From contig NZ_JAYMFF010000014.1 in NCBI RefSeq assembly GCF_035989245.1, positions 62,001-126,000 on the forward strand: a stretch of 64,000 nucleotides of DNA. The letters run 5' to 3'. The notes beneath the pieces were generated by a model that was not told the origin of the DNA, did no database searches, and saw nothing but the letters and a program-made list of their open reading frames with translations. Below, piece after piece: positions 59,012-64,000 of this stretch (position 1 is the first letter of the stretch; each line of letters opens with the position of its first letter). This stretch comes from Adlercreutzia wanghongyangiae (lineage in GTDB: Bacteria; Actinomycetota; Coriobacteriia; Coriobacteriales; Eggerthellaceae). A program made the position numbers and the translations under genes.

Positions 59012-59632
59012 TTAGGCAGCCTGCTCTATGTGCAGCATTCGGCTCACCACGTCGATCAGCACGTCGTCGTCGGCATCGGGATGCGAGCGCAAATAGCTGA
59101 CGAGCCCCACGATCAGCACGTAGAACGTCTCGTACAGGTGGTCGGACTGCTCGCTGTACTTCGTGGGCTGCACCAGCGGATGCGACACCATGAACTCGGC
59201 GCCCTGGGCGGCGAAGCGGTTCAGGAAGTCCAGGTACAGGGCGGCGTTTTCCTGGGTCGACAGCGCCATGCGGAAGGTGTTCTTCTCGAACAGCACCATG
59301 CGCATGATCTTCACCATGGAATGCAGCGACTCGTCGGTTTCCGAGGCGGCCCGGCTCTCGTGCCAGTGCTGCATGGCCTCGATGAAGTCGGTGATGTACT
59401 GGTCCAGCACGGCCGAGGTCACCTCGTCCTTGTTCTGGAAGTAATGGTAGAACAGCGAACGGGTGACGCCCACATGGTTGGTGATGTCTTGGATGGAGGT
59501 GTGGGCCAGGCCCTTCTCCTCGTACAGCTCGCGCGCGGCCACCACGATCTCGGCGCTGCGCTTGGCGGTATCGTTGCTGCGAAGGACCTCCCGCGTGGTC
59601 ACGCCGCGCGTGTTCTTCCGTATCGATTGCAT
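59012..59632 (-). CDS. TetR-family transcriptional regulator
   Basis: A 206-residue repressor. The helix-turn-helix (ARELYEEKGLAHTSIQDITNHVGVTRSLFYHYFQNKDEV) lies at about 32-70, followed by an all-helical ligand domain. The ATG at 59632 follows GGAGG. It is upstream of, and on the same strand as, the GH2-galK-galT genes (142-base gap with a GC hairpin), so it may control them or only itself. Confidence 0.92.
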   Translation of the reverse strand: MQSIRKNTRGVTTREVLRSNDTAKRSAEIVVAARELYEEKGLAHTSIQDITNHVGVTRSLFYHYFQNKDEVTSAVLDQYITDFIEAMQHWHESRAASETDESLHSMVKIMRMVLFEKNTFRMALSTQENAALYLDFLNRFAAQGAEFMVSHPLVQPTKYSEQSDHLYETFYVLIVGLVSYLRSHPDADDDVLIDVVSRMLHIEQAA

Positions 59633-59708
59633 GGGGGTCCTCCTTTTCGATAGCACGCTTCGCAGACGAAACGCTCACCCACCCGTTGCACGCCCGGGCC
59701 AGCCCCGG

Positions 59709-59731
59709 AAATTGTTCCGATGCAACAATTT
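59709..59731. promoter_or_regulatory. Candidate TetR operator
   Basis: AAATTGTT (59709-59716) and AACAATTT (59724-59731) form a perfect dyad with a 7-base centre, about 80 bases before the tetR ATG. It may be an autoregulatory site. The remainder of the 435-base gap to the next gene shows only promoter-like fragments with poor spacing. Confidence 0.5.
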
Positions 59732-60067
59732 GACTATACGTCTGCACAAAAATGCGTCGCCGTTACGTCAGTGCTCTGTTACCGAACTGCCACCTATTGT
59801 TGACAGAGCGTTTACAATCATCCATGCTCTCCATTATTTACCCAGCCGTTAGCCATTCATTGCAAGCGGGCCCTCTCCATCACGCCTCCAGGGTAACGCT
59901 AGGGGAATCAGTGCACCCATCACGACCCCTCAGGTTGCGGGAGGCAACGCCCTCATGCGCGCAACCGTCTGTGGGAACGTTCGCGGCGGGAGAAATTTGA
60001 CAGAGCGTACAAGGCGGGCGGCAGGTACAATGATGTCATCGCCCACCTCTATCTCGGGGAGCAGCCC

Positions 60068-61189
60068 ATGGCCTTGAAGATTCTGAAAGTCATCGTCGGC
60101 GTTCTGGTAGCACTCATTCTGGCCGCGGGCGCCTATGTGGCCTACGTGATGGCCAGCTATTACCGCCTGGACGACAACCTTGCCCTTACCGTGGACACCC
60201 CGACCGCCCCAAATGAGGGTGCCGGCACGGCCGTTATCGACCTGGCCGCCGAACCTCAGCTTACCGTGGTCACCGCCAATTTAGGCTTCGGTGCCTACAA
60301 CCAGGCCTTCGACTTCTTTATGGACGGGGGCGCGGGATCGGTAGCCGCCAGCCCCGAAGCCGTGCGCAAGGACATCGACGGCACGGCCGAGGCCCTGAAA
60401 GCCTTGCGCCCCACGTTCCTGCTGTTCCAGGAAGTGGACATCGACGGCACGCGCAGCCACCACATTAACGAGTACGACCTGCTGCGGGCCCAGTATCCGG
60501 CCCTCTATGCCGCGTTCTGCCAAAACTACGACTCGCCGTTTCTGGCGTGGCCGCTGTATGCGCCCCACGGAGCGAACAAGGCGGGACTCGCCACCTTTTC
60601 CGCCTATCCCATCGCCGACGGGCTGCGTCGCAGTCTGCCCATCTCCGAGGGCTTCGGCAAGTTTCTCGACTTGGACCGCTGCTATTCCATCTGCCGCATT
60701 CCCACCAGCGGCAATGCCGAGCTGGTGCTGTTCAACGTGCACCTGTCGGCCTACGGTGCCGACGCCGACATCATGGCCGCCCAACGGGCCACGCTGTACG
60801 AGGACATGGTGCGCGAATACCAGGCCGGCAACTACGTCATCGCCGGGGGCGACTACAACCACGACATGATCGGCGTGTCCGGCGAGGTGTACGGCAACAC
60901 CACCGATGCGGTGGAAAGCTGGGCCAAGCCCTACGACTTCGATGGCGTGCCCGAGGGCTTCACCGTCGGCGCGAAGGCCAAGCTCGACGAAACGGGCGTC
61001 GCGGAGTTCGCCGACGCCGCCACCTGCCGCGACGCCGGCCGCCCCTACGACGGCACCAACGATCGCTGGGTTATGGACACGTTCATCTACTCGGACAACA
61101 TCCAGGTTTCTGCCTGCGAAACCGTGGACCTTGACTTCGCCTACTCCGACCATAACCCCGTTTTGCTGAAGTTCCGCCTCATGCCATAG
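60068..61189 (+). CDS. Membrane-anchored endonuclease/exonuclease/phosphatase-fold protein
   Basis: A 373-residue protein with one N-terminal transmembrane helix (ILKVIVGVLVALILAAGAYVAYVM) and an outer EEP-fold domain. Catalytic motifs are VVTANLGFG, LLFQEVDIDG, VLFNVHLSAYG, AGGDYNHD and YSDHNPVLL, which cover the Asn, Glu, Asp and His set of the family. It is a metal-dependent phosphodiesterase or phosphatase acting outside the cytoplasm; the substrate (nucleic acid, phospholipid or other) is unknown. GGGGAG precedes the ATG. Confidence 0.88.
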   Translation: MALKILKVIVGVLVALILAAGAYVAYVMASYYRLDDNLALTVDTPTAPNEGAGTAVIDLAAEPQLTVVTANLGFGAYNQAFDFFMDGGAGSVAASPEAVRKDIDGTAEALKALRPTFLLFQEVDIDGTRSHHINEYDLLRAQYPALYAAFCQNYDSPFLAWPLYAPHGANKAGLATFSAYPIADGLRRSLPISEGFGKFLDLDRCYSICRIPTSGNAELVLFNVHLSAYGADADIMAAQRATLYEDMVREYQAGNYVIAGGDYNHDMIGVSGEVYGNTTDAVESWAKPYDFDGVPEGFTVGAKAKLDETGVAEFADAATCRDAGRPYDGTNDRWVMDTFIYSDNIQVSACETVDLDFAYSDHNPVLLKFRLMP

Positions 61190-61287
61190 ACCTCGGGCCC
61201 CGGCTTCAGTCGACACGCCTCCGCACAACCTTCCTCGAAGCGCGACACCCCGTGCAGTTCGCGCCCCATCATGGTGTCCCAAGCTTC

Positions 61288-62574
<1,287 letters not shown>

Positions 62575-62626
62575 ATCCCGCCTCTCTCGCTTTTCGGCCG
62601 ACTATAGCAGAAAGCGCGCCGGGGCC

Positions 62627-62785
62627 TTACCCCTTCACGAAATGCGGATTGTCGGCGCTGTCCACATAACGGAAACCGAAACGTGCGGCATAGGCATGCA
62701 CCAGGCCGAACACCAACTCTCCCACACCGCGGTAGAACGCCGTACGGGCGAATCCCCGCCCACGGGAATACACGCGTGGCCGCAT
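62627..62785 (-). CDS. Possible 52-residue basic protein upstream of the radical SAM gene
   Basis: An ORF from ATG 62785 to TAA at 62627 with GC-rich third positions, so it behaves like coding sequence. It is Arg/Tyr/Phe-rich (VYSRGRGFARTAFYRGVGEL) and ends NPHFVKG. TTGGGGA lies directly before the ATG. It could be a small protein, a radical SAM substrate peptide or the tail of a lost gene. The 629-base gap also holds a weak, decayed inverted repeat (62829-62837 with 62952-62960) and repeated TATATAAGC-like words. Confidence 0.4.
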   Translation of the reverse strand: MRPRVYSRGRGFARTAFYRGVGELVFGLVHAYAARFGFRYVDSADNPHFVKG

Positions 62786-63203
62786 TCCCCAAGATGTATA
62801 TAAGCTTTCACCCACGAAGACCTTCTTTTGGTCAAAAGCCCCTGGATTTATCTGCAATTTTCGAGGTTTGAGGAAGAATTTGAGGCCGCAGAAGGGGTAT
62901 TCACCCTTCCCACTCCCGTTCGCGATAGTTTTCCCATATAAAAGCTGGCATTTTTGACCACGATCAGGACTTCCGCGCTGAATGTGCCTATAAAACCTTG
63001 TGTTTGCGACCACCGCCAACGAACCACCACCAACGAATGCTCGTTGAGTGCTCCCGAAACCGCCGACACCAAAGATCTAGCTGGCGCAAAAAGACAGAGT
63101 TTAAATTTTCCTTAATAAGGGGGGGTGCCAGCCGCCGCTCCCCTTGGCGGCGGAGATGCCCTGCTATGCTGAACACACCCCGTACGCTGCAGGAAGGAGC
63201 CTC

Positions 63204-63920
63204 ATGGGCAGACACGCGTCGCGCCTCGCTACTAGGAAGCGCTCTCGGGCCCCGTTCGTTGCGGTGGCCGTCGTTCTGGCCGTGCTGGTACTTGCCGGCG
63301 GTGTGTTCATCGGCTTTCGCGAGGGGCCGCTGCAGCACACTTCGGCCGAACCGCTGCCCGACGTATACGAGCCCGCGATGGCCATCGAACCTTTCCAAAG
63401 CAGCCACGACGAGGACGGCGACGGCATCGACGACCAAACCGACGTGCTGGCCAGCGCCGAGGCCTACGTCGCCACGAACCCCAAGTATAGAAGCACCTAC
63501 TACGCGGAAACAGGCTATCCCGACGACGGCTTCGGCGTGTGCACCGACGTGATCGCCCAGGCGCTGAAGGGCACCGGCTACGACCTGATGGCCCTGCTGG
63601 CAGCCGATGTGCAGGAGAATCCCGAGGCTTACGGCATAAGCGAGCCCGACGCTGCCATCGATTTCCGTCGCGTGCGAAACCAGAAGGTGTTCTTCGACCG
63701 GCACGCCGTGTCCCTCACGTGCGATACCAGCGACCCCACCCAATGGCACGGTGGCGACATCGTGGTGTACAACGAGCATGTGGGCATCGCATCCGGCCGT
63801 CGCAACGCTCAGGGCCTTCCCTACCTCATCCACCACTACAGCCCCACGCAAGCCACCTACGAGGAAGACGCCCTGGAAAGCTGGGGCCCCATCATCGGCC
63901 ACTACCGCATATCGGAATAG
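63204..63920 (+). CDS. DUF1287 family exported protein
   Basis: A 238-residue protein with a basic N-terminus and one transmembrane or signal helix (FVAVAVVLAVLVLAGGVFIGF). The outer domain carries the DUF1287 pattern: GVCTDVIAQALKGTGYDL, the WHGGDIVVYNEHVGIASG motif and LIHHYSPTQATYEE. The Cys/His arrangement resembles NlpC/P60-like amidase folds, so a cell-wall hydrolase is possible but unproven. AAGGAG precedes the ATG. The last 80 bases of the window hold nothing I can assign. Confidence 0.85.
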   Translation: MGRHASRLATRKRSRAPFVAVAVVLAVLVLAGGVFIGFREGPLQHTSAEPLPDVYEPAMAIEPFQSSHDEDGDGIDDQTDVLASAEAYVATNPKYRSTYYAETGYPDDGFGVCTDVIAQALKGTGYDLMALLAADVQENPEAYGISEPDAAIDFRRVRNQKVFFDRHAVSLTCDTSDPTQWHGGDIVVYNEHVGIASGRRNAQGLPYLIHHYSPTQATYEEDALESWGPIIGHYRISE

Positions 63921-64000
63921 CGCAAAAAACCCTGCGACTCTGGCACGTAAGGGTAACTCGAGTCCCCATTCCCCAACATGGCAGAACAATTCGGGAGGGC

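Noticed and set aside
59997..60031. TTGACA ... TACAAT promoter for the EEP-fold gene
   Set aside because: The spacer is about 23 bases, too long for a standard sigma-70-type promoter without a special activator.
62829..62960. Further member of the long inverted-repeat element family
   Set aside because: Only a 9-bp TGGTCAAAA/TTTTGACCA pair and loosely similar TATATAAGC-like words remain; too weak to count beside the perfect-arm elements.

Overview
The window is high-GC, densely coded DNA with about 45 convincing protein genes and no rRNA or tRNA that I can see. The gene content points to an anaerobic gut actinobacterium of the class Coriobacteriia, most likely family Eggerthellaceae. The grounds are a Tat-exported FAD fumarate/urocanate-reductase-like protein next to a membrane-embedded LuxR-type regulator, formate-tetrahydrofolate ligase with FchA, FolD and a FocA-type channel, queuosine salvage by QueH, and a TsaB-RimI-TsaD fusion. 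Genus and species cannot be fixed from the sequence alone.

Layout. 0-1.6 kb: an orphan NrfD-like membrane subunit translationally linked to a GntR/YtrA-type regulator that runs off the left edge. 1.8-10 kb: a complete potassium-uptake operon, kdpFABCDE, including an easily missed 30-codon kdpF. 10.4-14 kb: t6A tRNA-modification genes, with tsaB, rimI and tsaD fused in one frame and tsaE upstream. 14-18.7 kb: one-carbon/formate genes (focA, a new-looking 56-residue Cys-cluster protein, folD, fchA, fhs). 18.8-25.7 kb: coaX, an orphan OmpR-type response regulator, bioY, a MATE exporter, birA and a folP-folK fusion. 25.8-28.7 kb: ftsH and hpt.

28.8-34.8 kb is an accessory block on the opposite strand. 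It sits between hpt and maf/tilS, genes that are neighbours in many bacteria. It holds a lipoprotein amidase, a zinc-ribbon DUF4870-like protein, two zinc-ribbon/single-TM proteins with different outer domains, a TM2 protein and an M48 metalloprotease with a C-terminal zinc ribbon. Four of the six proteins carry the same CxxCG zinc ribbon. This is my best candidate for an undescribed system. Behind it lies a 26-residue hydrophobic ORF whose transcript architecture resembles a type I toxin.

34.8-42.5 kb: maf, tilS, an RlmD-like rRNA methyltransferase, a PF04020 membrane protein and a MacB-like ABC transporter. 42.6-52.8 kb: ferritin, queH, the LuxR/FAD-reductase pair, hemolysin III, nfo, an AEC transporter and a ferredoxin-like aldo/keto reductase under a MerR-type promoter. 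53-59.6 kb: a Memo-AMMECR1 fusion, then tetR, GH2 beta-galactosidase, galK and a short galT. 60-64 kb: a membrane-anchored endonuclease/phosphatase-fold protein, a radical SAM protein and a DUF1287 protein.

Three classes of repeat overlie the genes. (1) A GC-rich palindrome (GGGCGGCC-TTCA-GGCCGCCC flanked by CCGTAG) occurs at least 15 times, in arrays and also in frame inside tsaB-rimI-tsaD, rlmD and queH. It appears to supply the stop codons of tilS and galT. (2) A second repeat encoding HPExS-type peptides lies in frame inside tsaD and rlmD. (3) At least six intergenic elements have long terminal inverted repeats whose sequence is unique to each element, plus a related pair of hairpins behind the response regulator gene.
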